This document shows, piece by piece, positions 1-13,500 of a stretch of 64,000 nucleotides of DNA (positions are counted from its first letter, which is position 1; each line of letters starts with the position of its first letter). Source of the DNA: Pleurostoma richardsiae (lineage: Eukaryota > Ascomycota > Sordariomycetes > Calosphaeriales > Pleurostomataceae); assembly GCA_030052745.1 (NCBI GenBank), contig JANBVO010000035.1, positions 363,377 through 427,376 of the forward strand. The letters run 5' to 3'. Below the pieces are notes generated by a model. It was not told where the DNA came from, made no database searches, and saw only the letters and a list, made by a program, of their open reading frames with translations. Both the position numbers and the translations under genes were made by a program.

Positions 1-3000
1 CGTCTTCTTGTCCTCAGACACGCGGGCATCCGGGTTCAAGAGGACCTCGTTGAGCTGCTCGTCGGTGTACGGAGAGTGCGACTTGGCGACAAAGAGAGTG
101 TTGTTGATCATGCCATTGTGGAAGAAGCGGTATGCCTTCTTCTGGCGAGCCTCCACCTTGGCGCAGTACTCGGAGTAGGTCTGCTCATCGAGCGTCGCAA
201 ACAGGTACTTGGGATGGACGCCGATGGCCTGGGCTCCCTTCTGGCCGAAACCGAAGGATGTAACGGAGAAGGCCTTGATGCCGTCCGTCTGGATGCTCCG
301 GCTAGGATAGACGATGAGGTCGAACTGCTCCATCACCTTGTCGACATTGTCGGCATTGCGGTTACCAGGGACCAAGCCGGTGTTCAAGACCTGCAGGCAT
401 CCGTTCATCATCCATGCACCGGCAGCACCCTTCGGGTGACCAGTGAGGTACTTCTGGAAAATACCGAGGACTGCATTGCCCTTCTTGCGGCCCAGGTGCT
501 GAAGCTGCTGGCAGATGACCTGGGACTCGTTCTTGTCGTTGGCCTTGGTGGACGTGCCATGGAAGGAGGCGACGTCAAGATCATCAATAGTAAGACCCCA
601 GGTCGCCAAGGCACCACGGAGCGGGGCAATGCTGGAATCATTCTTCCAGAAGTTGTTGCCCAAGCTGCGGAGGACCTCCTTCTCTTGCCTCAAGGCCTCC
701 TTCTCGACGTGATAGGCACGATCGGCAGCATAGGTCTTCTCATCGAAGTCCTCGCCCTGGGACTTCATAGCCTCAACCTCTTCGGCCAGGTACTCGAGTT
801 CAGACTCCTTCCACTGCCTGATCTGCCTCTTGCGCAGGTCGATCTGGCGTCGCCTGTACTTGAGATCCAGAAGTGGCGACGGGAACTTGCCCGCATTCTC
901 GCGAGCAGTAGTCAAGACACCCTTTCCGGGAGCAGGGACTGACCGACCGATCTTGTCTGATGCCGTGGTTGTCAGGGCAAGAACACCGTGGATCGGAACT
1001 CCCATTTCCAGGGCAAGCTTTGCGGTCATGATGACCTGGATACCACAGCCTTGGGACTCCATGAATCCGTTTCTGGTGGTGGTTGTAGGGCGCGACATCT
1101 CCTTGGGGGTCCGACCATGCGCGAACTCGTCGACAGCGTTGCTCGTCGCTTTCATGTTGGCAAACTCGTATGAGCCTTCCTCGCCGAAGTCGTCGAAACC
1201 ACCAACGAGGCAGACGCGGGCCTTGCCTTCCATGATGGTCTCATAGCCGATATCGACGGATTCCACAGCCGTTGCGCAAGCACCAACGGGAGTCTTGATT
1301 GGGCCAGATGAGGAGATCATCAACATGTTCACCCAGGCGCTCATCGTGTTGATGAAAGACTCTTGGAGAATGTCGTTCTGCAGTGGCTTGTCCAAGAACC
1401 GAGCACGGTGCATGCCACGCAGCGCAGTTGCACCACCCATGCCGGAGCCAATGCAATTACCGACTTCAGACACGTGAACATACTTGTAGAATTCATAGGG
1501 GTCGGTGATACCGGAAGAGAGCAGTGCTTCAGCCGTGGAAACAAGGACGAAGAGGGCGACAGGATCCACTTGCGAGATGATGTCCTCGGGAACACCATAA
1601 CGCTTAGCGTCCCAGCCGGTAGGAACCTGGCCGGCGACAAGCCGGTCGAAACGAAGAGCCTTCGGAATCCAGAGCGTAGCGCCCTTCTTGAGGCGAACGG
1701 TGTACTCACCACTCTCAGGAATCTCAAAGATCTCGACCTTGTCACTGTGCTCGCGCTTAAACTCCTCAGCAGTTTCCCTGGATGCCTCAAACGGCTCGAG
1801 ATCCTCGCCAATGACGACTTCCTGTAGGAGCTGCTTCTTGTTGGGGTCATAGCCATCGAACAGCTCGGGCTCGATGAGCCGGATGCCAGAATGTTCGAGA
1901 ATGAACTTCTCGTACTTCTGCTTAACGTCCTTGTCATCGACGGGGTCACCTGTCTTGGCGTCAACCCAGCCGGAGTAGGGCTTGCCCTTAATGGGACCGT
2001 TGTGGTTCTTGATCAGGCCCATGATCCAGGCCATTTCCACGCAACCCTCAAGGGAGAATTCGCCATAAGCCTCCATCTCCCAGCGCGTACGCGAGTTACC
2101 CCAAGGTCCGACTTCCGCGAAACCGGTGACGACGACAACCTTCTCTAGGTCAACCATGCCCTTCAGGTTCTCGTTGAGAGGCGCAATGTCGGCCTTCCAG
2201 TCTGGCAGATTCGGGAACTCGAACTTGATGTTGGCCCGAGGCTCGATGACCTTCTTCTTGTACAGTACAGCAGAGTCCTCGCCATTGATGATCTTCTCCT
2301 CGATAGCCTTCTCCTTGGTTACGGCCTTGCGAACCTCGCTCGTATCCATGATATCCTTGCGGAGCTTCGTCATGGTATCATTCAAGTTGGGAATGAACTG
2401 CAGACCGCCGTTCAAATCTGCGAAAACGGGTTCGTTCTGGCAAAGGTCGACGATGCTCGGCGCCATGAGACCAAGCAGATTGAATGCCATCTCCTGTTGA
2501 GAGAAAGTGCGGACGCCGAAGGCTTCCACGCCTTCTGCCACGATGTTGTTGGCTGACATAAGTCCCGTGCCACGAGTCCAGCCGATGATAGCGCCACAGA
2601 CCGTGAGGTAGTTGGCCCAGTCCTCAGCATGCCATCTGTTGAAAAGCGTCTCGAGGGCAAGCTTCGACTCAGAGTAGAGACCGTCATTGCCGAATGTGCC
2701 GTGGTTGGGTGACAGAGGGAGAATGACCTGGGCAGGGCGAGTCTCAATGCCACGGGTAGCCTTTTGGGTCTTGACGCAGCCAAGGAGACGGATGAGGTTG
2801 GTCAGCATGATGCGATGGGCAAGCTCGGACTTAGAATCAATGCCATCGATCTGGCGGCCGTTCTCAGAAATGGCGGCGAACGGAACAATAAAATCAAGGT
2901 CCCATCCGAGGCCATTCTTAGCATCGTAGATGTACTCCACCAAGGCCTCAACGTCCTGCTTGCTACCCTGGTTAAAGGGTACGACAACAAGCTGCGAGCC

Positions 3001-5160
3001 TCGAGAGCCGTACCGAGCATACATTGACTGGTAGTACTCGGTAACCTCACGAGAATAGCGGCTGGTGGTAACAATAACGTTCGCACCACCACTGATGAGG
3101 CCTTGAAGGACCTCGGCGCCAATGGAACCGGCACCTGCACCGGTCATGAGAACATACTTCCCGGTGAAGGTGATACCAGCCCGAGCGGCCTGCTCCAAGC
3201 AATCGAGATACAAGCCTGTGAGCTTCTTGCTGTAGTCCCACCCATTCATGGTCTTGCGCCGCAAGTGAAGGAAGGGAATGGTCTCCGTCCTGCCCTTGGG
3301 CTGGCCATTCGGCTTCATGCTTGGCTTCTTGGGCAATGCTTTGCCGTTTTCCTTGATGATTTGGCTCTCGTTCATCTGCAGAGATCGGAGAACCTCGCCG
3401 TATAGACTCTTGATCTCAAGCTGGGAAGTCTTGGACAGTTTGTGCTGCTGCTTGATAAGCCGGTAGATGCGCCCGAGGTCGTTCTGAACCTTGGTGCGGT
3501 TGCCGTATTCGGAGATCTTTCCACCCTCTGCCATTTGCTGGACATAGTGCTCCAGTTTTCGACAGCTTGGACGAGGCACTTCCTCATACTGGAGGTTCCC
3601 GTTCATGTCGATAGTCGTTCGAGGACCAGTGGGAATAGCAACGTCTTTATAGACCGGGTCGACATCCAGGACATCCCGGCAATTGTCAATGAGCTGAGCA
3701 GCCAGTTCCTTAGCAAGCTTGTATGTCTCGCCTCTCTCAGTGGGGCAGTTGTCGATGTGATATTGCATGAACTCCAGAAGCGCGGGGTTTGATCGGTTCA
3801 TGATCCGAATGCACTGGCTGACAATCTCGCGGTCAACAGCCTTCAGTCTGCCGAAAATGATGTCGAAGTACATAGTCAATGCATCCTGTCTCGCCCAGTT
3901 CCAAGAGGAATCGTAGGTTCTAGCCTTCAGTGCGTTGAATGACGGCTCAATACCGGAGGCGTAGAAGTCGCCGTGTTCTGCCACCCAAAGATCCAACTGC
4001 GACTGGAGGACCTTAGAGGATTCCTGGGAAGCGACATAGGCCCGATCACCGGCACGAAGATCTAACTTAAGGTATCTCGCTAGCAACTCTAATTGCTGCT
4101 TGAATAGGGCTCGCTGGTCCTTTGTCAAGGCATCAATTGCAGCGGGGTCCATCATCATGCCGCCACCACCGGCGGCCGGGCCGGCGGCTGCAGCAGTGGT
4201 GAGGCTAATGCCCGCATTAGCTGCGAACTTCTGCGTGACATCGTCTAGGAAGGCTTTTGCATCAGCCTCAGACCCAAGACGTGCTGGTGGCTCCATGGTA
4301 ATCCCCAGCAACAGGACACCGTCCTGGCGACCAGGGCCCAAGCCCCATCGTGTCTCTAGGTACTTTCTTGCGGCAGTTATGTTGAAGCCGCCCGGCATCT
4401 TTGAGGAAATTAGACGAGCAATCAAGGACTGGGATTGTTTGCCAAGGTTGCCGTCAAAGGTTGCCTGCATTGAGGCTCCAAGCTCATCTATTGGCGTGTC
4501 TTCTGGCTTCTCCGGTGTCGAACCGAACTCTTTGCCCAAATCGCCGAGGATCTCGTTTTGTAGCGTTGATTTGCCTGTCCGGAATGTCAGTGGGCTTGCG
4601 CTTCAAAATACATATCTATAGATGACCTTACCTCCAACGAGGTCCTTGATAGCCTTGCTCAGGGGGATTTCCTGGAACGGCTTCTTCAGCTTTTGGGCGA
4701 TGAGGGCCCTGACAATATCGAGGGCCTGAACCGGGGCATCTGGCACTTGGGCAGCAGGCCCTGCGCTAGGTGGCGGCGGAGCCGCCGCTACTGGTGCAGC
4801 ACCAGCAGGGACGGCTGCTGCGCCGGCACTGCTGGAGCTCGCCGCCGCCGAAGGGGTAGGCTCTGGCTCCTCCTCAACGGGGTCGACGTCGTAGTAGATC
4901 TCCTTGGCATCCTTGTTGTAGCACAAGATTTGTCGCTGAACAGACTTGGCCGCATCGTATGCCTCATACTTAGAGGCCAGGGTTCTCCTAGCCATGGTGC
5001 CGAGGGTATCTGCGGGACCGACTTCGACGATCCGTTCCGCCATCTTCTCAGCGAGGAAGACATCCTGGGTCTCAATCCACCTCACGGGCGAGGCGAACTG
5101 GTACGCAAGAAGCTCCACAAGGAGCGTGTGTGAGAGCTCCTGCTCGACTTCGGGGCGCAT
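1..5160 (-). CDS. fas2: Fatty acid synthase subunit alpha (partial, 3' end beyond the left edge)
   Basis: Alpha chain of the cytosolic fungal type I FAS; with the beta chain it makes long-chain acyl-CoA from acetyl- and malonyl-CoA. The start ATG is at 5160-5158. Exon 1 is 5160-4632 and exon 2 runs from 4574 off the left edge, giving 1701 codons here against roughly 1850-1890 in the family; the missing end is the C-terminal phosphopantetheinyl-transferase domain. Order seen: N-terminal part, an Ala/Pro-rich hinge at about residues 115-150, ACP with the VGGKST motif (carrier Ser near 179), ketoreductase, then ketosynthase. The KS has active-site Cys1276 in GACATAVES and His motifs [11 protein letters not shown] and [10 protein letters not shown]. 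The 57-nt intron falls inside the ACP motif. It is divergent from fas1. Family assignment is firm; the exact 3' end cannot be seen. Confidence 0.98.
4575..4631 (-). other. Intron of fas2 inside the ACP motif
   Basis: On the minus strand the donor is GTAAGG after GTTGGAG and the acceptor is GGACAG before GCAAATCA. Splicing restores the second Gly codon of VGGKS, so the 57-nt intron ends two codons before the phosphopantetheine-attachment Ser. Reading through without splicing meets a stop within the intron. Confidence 0.93.
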
Positions 5161-7509
5161 GGTGGCAGCTCTGATGTGTGGGAGTCGTGGGAGTCGTAGG
5201 GGTATCTGGTATTGTTGGCTGTGCCGACGTCAATTCGGTCCGCAGCACTGCCAATTGAAGCTGTATTATAAGGCTAGGCTCGAGAAACAAGGCCGTGACA
5301 CAGAGAATATAGAAAATGAAGCGCGGCTGAAGTCGAGGATGGGTGCGATCCTCGGACAGACGGAAGATTTTGTGATACGGATAGTGTGGGAAACGCGAGC
5401 CCGAACAACCGCCGGACAAGCTGGATACCAGGTCTCGATCTGCTCGGGGCCGAGCGGTTGAGTATCAGTAATCCCGCCGGTGGGAGTACGTATTATAATT
5501 GTTGGCTTGGGAAGAAGTGGCCGGCGGCGACGATGTCGAGGAAAGTCGTGGGAAGAGGCCAGACTCACAAACAGACAGACAAACAGACAGACACACGACG
5601 GCAGCCGAGAGGGAGAAGGAGGTGGGCAGAAAATGAAGGTGGTGAGCGTGTTTGTTGCCTTTGGAGCTAACTGTTGAACCCGAGTGCTAGGCCCTGGCCA
5701 GCAAAAAGGACCCACCCGGGCCACCCCATGCATGCACGGGCGCCGCATTTGCTCCTCAACAAACTCGCGGAGGTGGGCAGGGGGTCGTGCCGCTAGGGCG
5801 GTACGTACCACGTTGTCCTTAACCAAGGACGGGATGGCAACGAGCTCCAGAAGGGCACCATCCCGTCATCACTCCGGCGGCATGCTTCTTCGGCTCGGCT
5901 GATCTTGCTGTGTTGTGCTATTAGAGTACAAGCCAGAAGAGTCCATGCCTTCCTTACCTTACCCTGCAAGGCCCTCTCAACTGTTCGTTTCGATACGAGC
6001 GTACAAGTGCCGCCAGTGCATCTGGGGTCAACGACGACTCGTGCTGCAACCCAAGCCACATCACCACTTGTCCTAAACTCGTGGTATTCTTCTATCAGGA
6101 CGCCAGCCGTCTTGCCATCGGCTACATATCTAAGCCTCCAATCTAGCTCTTATCCTAAGATGACTATCGAGAGTCAACATTCTGTACCCCGTCTCTCCAG
6201 GGTCCCGGGGAATAGTGCTATAGATGCCGCTCTTCCCGCCTGTCAAAGTGTCTTCGTTTCAATGTGATGGCCGTAGCTTCGAAACCAGCAGGTTGTCCAA
6301 AGAGTTCCTTACGAAGCGAGTTGAAATAGCAGAGCGGAACCAGGAGTGTCTTGTGTTGTCTTTGCCGGCCTCCTCTTTCTGCTGTGGCCGAATAAATTTC
6401 TCAAGCTTTGTCTAGTATATAAGATCGAGCTACCGTTGTATTATTGTTCTTGTTGATACCCCAGAATAAGGACAGTTCCAGGCGATCGTATAGTAATCAT
6501 GTTTCACCGATAGGCTCTCTGTCAGAACAAAGCGGAGTCCCCAGTCGACGGCAAGCCCCTCGTGGCACGCGCCTGCTGGCGTATGCAGGTCAGACGGCGG
6601 GAGGCTGCGCGTAAGGAGACAGTATTCGGCACATCCCTTGCTTCTTCCCTCAGGGGTAATAAGACACTTGTGTTCAAGGAGAGCTGTATCCCGGTTTGCT
6701 CGAGACGAGCGTGAGCTTCAGAGAAATGGACTTCGAGTAATCATCACAGCGAGTGGTCCACATGTGCGGAGGTATATGTCGAACCCTCCGTTGCATACTC
6801 CGTTCCGTACTTACACCACTTCCCGATGCGCGCGCGATGTTGCTGTGCTGCACTGCTCTCGCCGGTGTCACGGATCTGCCGTCATTAGTGGGCCGGCGTG
6901 GGAGGTGTGGATGCGAGCTAAAATGTGGGCTGCAGCAGCTTTCAGGGTCGCCACAGGGGTGGCTTGCAGGACCAACCCCTTTTTGAGCCAATCAGCGTCA
7001 TCCCCAACAGTTCCCAAAATTTTTGGCGAGACCTCTGCAAAAAAGCTCCCCCAGTTCCGCCCAGCCGAGGCCACGTCATGCTAATATAGTACTTATTATT
7101 CTACCAAAACTTCGTCACGTATGAAGTACTTCTCTATCGCGGATCCAGGGGCCAGCCGTGTTTTCTTCCAGCTTCCCGTTGTCAAGAGTAGCCGGATTCT
7201 TTTACTGTTGGGATGCAAAGCCCTCGGTGCCGAAGTGTATTCACGATTGCTGTCCTCCTCGTTTCGCCCGAGCGATACTACTAATCACAAAAGTCTGGCC
7301 CGGGCTTCCGTTGCCATTATTCCTCTTCCTCGACAATCTCGGGCAATCCTTTCCTTGCCAAATCTTCTAGACATCTCACCCGTTCCATCGCAGCTGGACG
7401 CCGGGCACACAGAACCAGCTGTACATTAATAGATTGGTGCTCTTCGCTGAGCATCACCACTACGATACCCCTCTAACTCTCTCTTGATACGAATAGCTCA
7501 GCCGCAACA
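5161..7509. promoter_or_regulatory. Divergent upstream region shared by fas2 and fas1
   Basis: There are 2349 bp between the two start codons with no convincing gene; the short reading frames here have no recognisable domains. Seen directly: a CCAAT box in CCAATCAG at 6988-6992 (plus strand), a tandem AAACAGACAGAC unit (two copies, 5569-5595), and a pyrimidine-rich leader just before the fas1 ATG. The length allows two separate core promoters and leaders. Co-regulation of the two subunits is inferred from the arrangement. Confidence 0.7.
5569..5595. repeat. Short tandem repeat (AAACAGACAGAC)
   Basis: Two adjacent 12-nt units of AAACAGACAGAC followed by a degenerate ACACAC tail, in the fas2 upstream region. 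It is a simple repeat with no assigned role. Confidence 0.7.
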
Positions 7510-10500
7510 ATGTACGGCACCGGCACTGGCCCCCAGACGGGCGTCTCGACGCCGCGCTCGTCCGCCTCGCTGCGGCCTCTCACCCTCTCACACGGCTCTC
7601 TCGAAACCTCCTTCCTCATCCCTACCGCCCTCCATTTCCATGCCGCACAACTCAAAGACAGATTCAGCGCGAGCTTACCGCCCGCCACTGATGAATTGGC
7701 CCAGGATGATGAACCTTCGTCCGTTCCGGAGCTTGTTGCCAGGTACATGGGCTTTGTCGCCAAGCAGGTCGATAACGGTGAGGACGACGCTCAGGGCTCC
7801 TACGAGGAGGTGCTCAAGCTGGTCCTGAACGAGTTCGAGCGTGCGTTCCTGCGGGGCAACGACGTCCACGCTCTTGCGGCCACCTTGCCCGGCATTGATG
7901 GCAAGAAGCTCGAAGTAATCCGAAGCTACTATGCGGCCCGATATGCCTCCAACCGAGCGATAAAACCGCATCGGTCAGCTCTGTTTAGAGCGGCAGAGGA
8001 TGGATCCGCGACGATATACAGCATCTTCGGCGGACAAGGAAACATTGAGGAATACTTTGAGGAGCTTCGAGAGCTGTGGCTGACGTACCCCTCGTTGGTC
8101 GGAGAGCTCATCACTTCCTCTGCCGAGTTCCTCCAGAGCCTGTCCAATGAGCCAGTTGCCGAGAAGCTCTTCTCAAAGGGCTTGGACGTCATTACCTGGC
8201 TTCAGCACCCGGAGTCCACTCCGGATGTCGACTACCTTATCTCTGCGCCGGTCAGCTTCCCGTTGATTGGTCTCGTCCAGATGGCCCATTATGAGGTGAC
8301 TTGTAAAGTATTAGGTATCGAGCCTGGTGTTCTAAGAGAGCACATCAGTGGTACCACGGGCCATTCTCAGGGTATTGTCCTCGCTGCGGCGACGGCGGCT
8401 GCGGACACCTGGGAATCTTGGGAGGAGATTGTGAAGTCCACCTTGCAAATTCTTTTCTGGATTGGAGCGAGAAGCCAACAGACATTCCCTCGCACGTCAC
8501 TTCCGCCCTCGATGCTGCGGGACTCGATCGACAATGGAGAAGGCACTCCCACTCCAATGCTTAGCATTCGTGACCTCTCTCGCGAGCAAGTCCAGAAACA
8601 CATTGATGCCACCAATCAGTACCTTCCTGCCGATCGGCATATTGCCATCTCACTGGTTAACAGCCCTCGCAACATGGTTGTGACTGGACCGCCCATGTCA
8701 CTGTACGGTCTTAACCTGCAACTTCGCAAGGTCAAGGCTCCTACCGGGCTCGACCAGACGAGGATCCCGTATACTGAGCGTAAGGTGCGATTCGTGAATC
8801 GCTTCCTGCCTATCACCGCCCCTTTCCATAGCCAGTATCTGGCCGATGCTACCCGTCTGATAGACGAGGACTTGAAGAATATCAGCATCGATGCCAACAG
8901 GCTGGGAATACCCGTCTTTGACACCAACACTGGCAAGGACATTCGGGAGGAAGTGGACGGGAATATTGTGCCGACGCTCATCCGTCTCATCACTCGGGAT
9001 CCTGTCAACTGGGAGAAGGCGACGGTCTTTGCCGGTGCTACGCATATCCTTGACTTCGGCCCCGGTGGCATCTCTGGTCTTGGCATTCTCACAAGCCGGA
9101 ACAAGGATGGCACTGGTGTGCGCGTGATCCTCGCTGGATCCGTCAGTGGCACTATCACTGAGGTCGGCTACAAGCCGGAGTTGTTCGACCGGGACGAAGA
9201 GAATGCTGTCAAGTTCGCCATCGATTGGGTGAAGGAGTTTGGTCCAAAGCTGGTCAAGAACTCCACCGGCCAGACGTTTGTCGATACGAAGATGAGCAAG
9301 CTTCTGGGCATTCCACCCATCATGGTTGCGGGTATGACTCCTGCCACTGTCCCGTGGGACTTTGTGTCAGCCACTATGAACGCTGGGTACCACATTGAGC
9401 TCGCTGGTGGTGGCTACTACAATGCCAAAACTCTGACCGATGCTCTGACCAAGATCGAGAACGCCATCCCTTCCGGTAGGGGTATCACGGTCAACTTGAT
9501 CTACGTCAACCCACGCGCTATGGGCTGGCAGATTCCGCTGATTGGCCGGCTCAGATCAGAGGGTGTGCCCATTGAGGGCTTGACCATTGGTGCTGGCGTG
9601 CCATCCATCGAGGTCGCACAGGAATACATCGAGACCCTCGGCTTGAAGCACATTGCCTTCAAGCCTGGTTCAGGCGATGCCATCCAGGCTGTCATCAACA
9701 TTGCCAAGGCGAACCCGTCTTTCCCAGTTATGCTGCAGTGGACCGGTGGTCGCGGTGGCGGGCACCACTCATTTGAAGACTTCCATCAGCCGATCCTTCA
9801 GATGTACGGAAGGATTCGGCGACAGGAGAACATTATCCTTGTGGCTGGTAGCGGTTTCGGAGGTGCTGAGGATACCTATCCTTACATCACCGGTGACTGG
9901 TCGCGGAAATACGGCTACCCTCCCATGCCATTCGATGGTTGCTTGTTCGGCAGCCGCATGATGGTTGCAAAGGAGGCGCATACCAGCAAAGCCGCAAAGC
10001 AGGCCATCGTTGATGCCCAGGGTCTTGATGACAGTGAATGGGAGAAGACGTACAAGGGTCCAGCAGGTGGTGTCATCACTGTCCGGTCGGAGATGGGCGA
10101 GCCTATCCACAAGCTCGCCACTCGTGGCGTCCGCTTCTGGGCCGAGATGGATCAGAAGATCTTCAGCTTGCCTAAGGAGAAGCGCATAGCCGAGCTGAAG
10201 AAGAACCGCGACTACATCATCAAGAAACTGAATGACGATTTCCAGAAGGTCTGGTTCGGTCGCAACAAGGCTGGCCAGGCTGTTGACCTGGAAGATATGA
10301 CCTATGGCGAGGTGATCCGCCGCATGGTTGAACTGCTTTATGTGAAGCACCAGTCCCGCTGGATCGATCCCTCTTATGCCAGGCTGACCGGTGACTTCAT
10401 TCACCGTGTTGAAGAGCGCTTCACGACCACACCTGGCAAGCCTTCCTTGCTGCAGAGCTATTCAGACCTCAACGAGCCTTTTTCGGCCATTGAGAGGATC

Positions 10501-13500
10501 CTGGCGCACTATCCCGAGGCTGAGACCCAGATCATCAACGCTCAAGATGTCCAGCACTTCCTGATGCTCTGCCAGAGGCGTGGGCAGAAACCTCCCACCT
10601 TTGTGCCTGCCCTCGATGAGAACTTCGAGTTCTTCTTCAAGAAGGATTCTCTCTGGCAGTCGGAGGACCTTGACGCTGTCATTGGCCAGGATGTTGGTCG
10701 GACTTGCATTCTCCAAGGCCCTATGGCTGCGAAATACTCGACTGTCATGGACGAGCCTATCAAGGATATTCTCGACAGCATTCACAACGCACACATTGCG
10801 AGTCTCACCAAGGACATCTACAGTGGAGAGGCGTCTACCATTCCCACCGTCGAGTACTTCGGCGGCAAGCTTATCGAAACTGAGATCCCCGTTGATGTTG
10901 AAGGTGTGATGGCTTCTTATGACGCACTAAAGAACATCTACCGCGTGTCCACTTCGGCCAGCGTCCCGCTTCCGTCAGAAGAGGAGTGGCTGTCCATTCT
11001 GGCTGGTCATACCCGGAACTGGCGCCACGCACTATTGACTTCTGAGGTCCTTGTGCAAGGCAAGAAATACCAGACCAACCCTATGAAGCGCATATTTGCC
11101 CCTGCGCGTGGAATTCGTGTCGATGTCCAATTTCCCAACAACCCCGCCAAGACAGTCATCACCCTCAAGGAACAGCCTCGTCCGAACCAGTACGTCGACG
11201 TCCTCGAGGTGAAGTTGGCCGGCAACAACGAGATTGTCGTGAGCATGATCAAGGACACGACGGCCCTTGGCAAGCCTGTCTCGCTCCCGTTGAGATTCAC
11301 CTACCACCCTGAAGCCGGATATGCTCCGATCCATGAGGTCATGAAAGGACGTAATGACCGGATCAAGGAGTTCTACTGGCGTGCTTGGTTCGGCGATGAG
11401 ACCTTAGATCTCGACGCCCCGGTCACGGGCAAGTTTGATGGTGGTGAGACAACTGTCACGGGCAAAGATATCAACGACTTCGTCTATGCCGTGGGTAATA
11501 CTGGGGAGGCCTTTGTTGACCGACCTGGAAAGATCATGTACGCGCCCATGGACTTCGCCATCGTCGTAGGCTGGAAGGCCATCACGAAGCCCATCTTCCC
11601 CCGCACTATTGATGGCGACCTGCTGAAGCTGGTCCACTTGTCTAATGAGTTCCGCATGATGCCTGGCGCAGAGCCGCTGAAGAAGGGTGACGTGCTGTCG
11701 ACCACTGCCCAAGTTAACGCGGTCATCAACCAAGACTCCGGCAAGATGGTCGAGGTCTGCGGAACAATATTCAGGGATCAGAAGCCTGTCATGGAGGTGA
11801 CATCGCAGTTCCTGTACCGCGGCGTCTATACCGACTTCGAGAACACCTTCCAGAGGAAGGTGGAGACACCCATGCAGGTACACCTGGGCACCACCAAGGA
11901 TGTTGCCATCCTCCGTGAGAAGGAGTGGTTCCAGCTCGACGAACGGTACCCCGACAGCGACCTCCTGGGACAGACTCTGACATTCCGTTGCCAGTCTCTT
12001 GTGAAGTACAAGAGCAAGACTGTCTTTTCCAGTGTTGAGACCCGCGGGGAGGTTTTGCTCGAGCTTCCGACCAAGGAAGTCATCCAGGTCGCGAGCGTCG
12101 AATACGAGTCCGGCGAGTCCCACGGCAACCCCGTGGTTGACTACCTGCAGCGCAACGGCTCTTCCATTGAGCAGCCCATCAACTTTGAGAACCCCATCCC
12201 CTTGAGCGGCAAAACTCCCCTTCAGCTCCGAGCGCCAGCGTCCAATGAGCCGTACGCTCGCGTCTCTGGAGACTTCAACCCGATCCACGTCTCCCGCGTC
12301 TTCGCAAGCTACGCCAACCTTCCCGGGACCATCACTCACGGTATGTACTCGAGTGCAGCTGTGCGCAGTCTAGTTGAGACATGGGCGGCCGAGAACAACA
12401 TTGGTCGCGTGCGCAGCTTCCATGCCTCGCTAGTTGGTATGGTTCTTCCCAACGATGACATTGAGGTCAAGCTGCAGCACGTCGGCATGGTCGCTGGCCG
12501 CAAGATTATCAAGGTCGAGGCGAGCAACAAGGAGACCGAGGAGAAGGTCTTGCTTGGCGAGGCCGAAGTTGAACAGCCCGTGACGGCTTATGTCTTCACG
12601 GGACAAGGTTCCCAAGAGCAGGGTATGGGTATGGACTTGTACGACAGCAGCCCTGTGGCGAAGGATGTCTGGGACCGTGCCGACAAGTACCTCATGGATA
12701 CATACGGTGCGTTGATGTGCCTCTCTAAGTGAAGGCCCTTATGCTAATATTACTAGGTTTTGCGATCACCCACATTGTCAAGAACAACCCCAAGGAGCTC
12801 ACTATCCACTTTGGTGGTCCTCGTGGCAAGGCTATCCGTCAGAACTACATGGCAATGACCTTCGAGACGGTTGCCGCTGACGGCTCTATCAAGTCGGAGC
12901 GCATCTTCAAGGAGATAAGCGAGTCCACGACCTCTTATACTTACCGATCACCCACGGGCCTCCTTTCTGCCACTCAGTTCACTCAGCCTGCCTTGACCCT
13001 GATGGAGAAGGCAAGCTTTGAGGACATGAAGGCCAAGGGTCTCGTGCCGCGAGACAGCACTTTTGCGGGCCACTCACTGGGCGAATACTCGGCTCTGGCT
13101 GCGCTTGCCGACGTAATGCCCATTGAATCACTTGTCTCGGTCGTATTCTATCGTGGTCTGACCATGCAGGTGGCCGTCGAGCGCGACGCCCAAGGCCGCT
13201 CCAACTACTCTATGTGTGCCGTCAACCCCAGCAGAATCTCCAAGACCTTCAACGAGGAGGCTTTGCGGTTTGTCGTTGGCAATATCGCCGAGGAGACTGG
13301 CTGGCTGCTCGAGATCGTCAACTACAACATCGCCAACATGCAGTACGTGTGCGCCGGCGACCTCCGCGCTCTCGACACCCTCACGGGCGTGACCAACTTC
13401 CTCAAGGTGCAGAAGATCGACATCGAGCAGATGCGGTCCCAGCTGTCCCTAGAGCAGGTCAAGGAGCACCTGGTGGAGATCATCAAGGGCTGCGCGCAGC

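Noticed and set aside
76-2148. Several plus-strand open frames of 60-290 codons opposite fas2.
   Set aside because: They lie antisense to a continuous, fully recognisable FAS alpha frame and have no domains; high GC3 on one strand keeps the opposite frames open.
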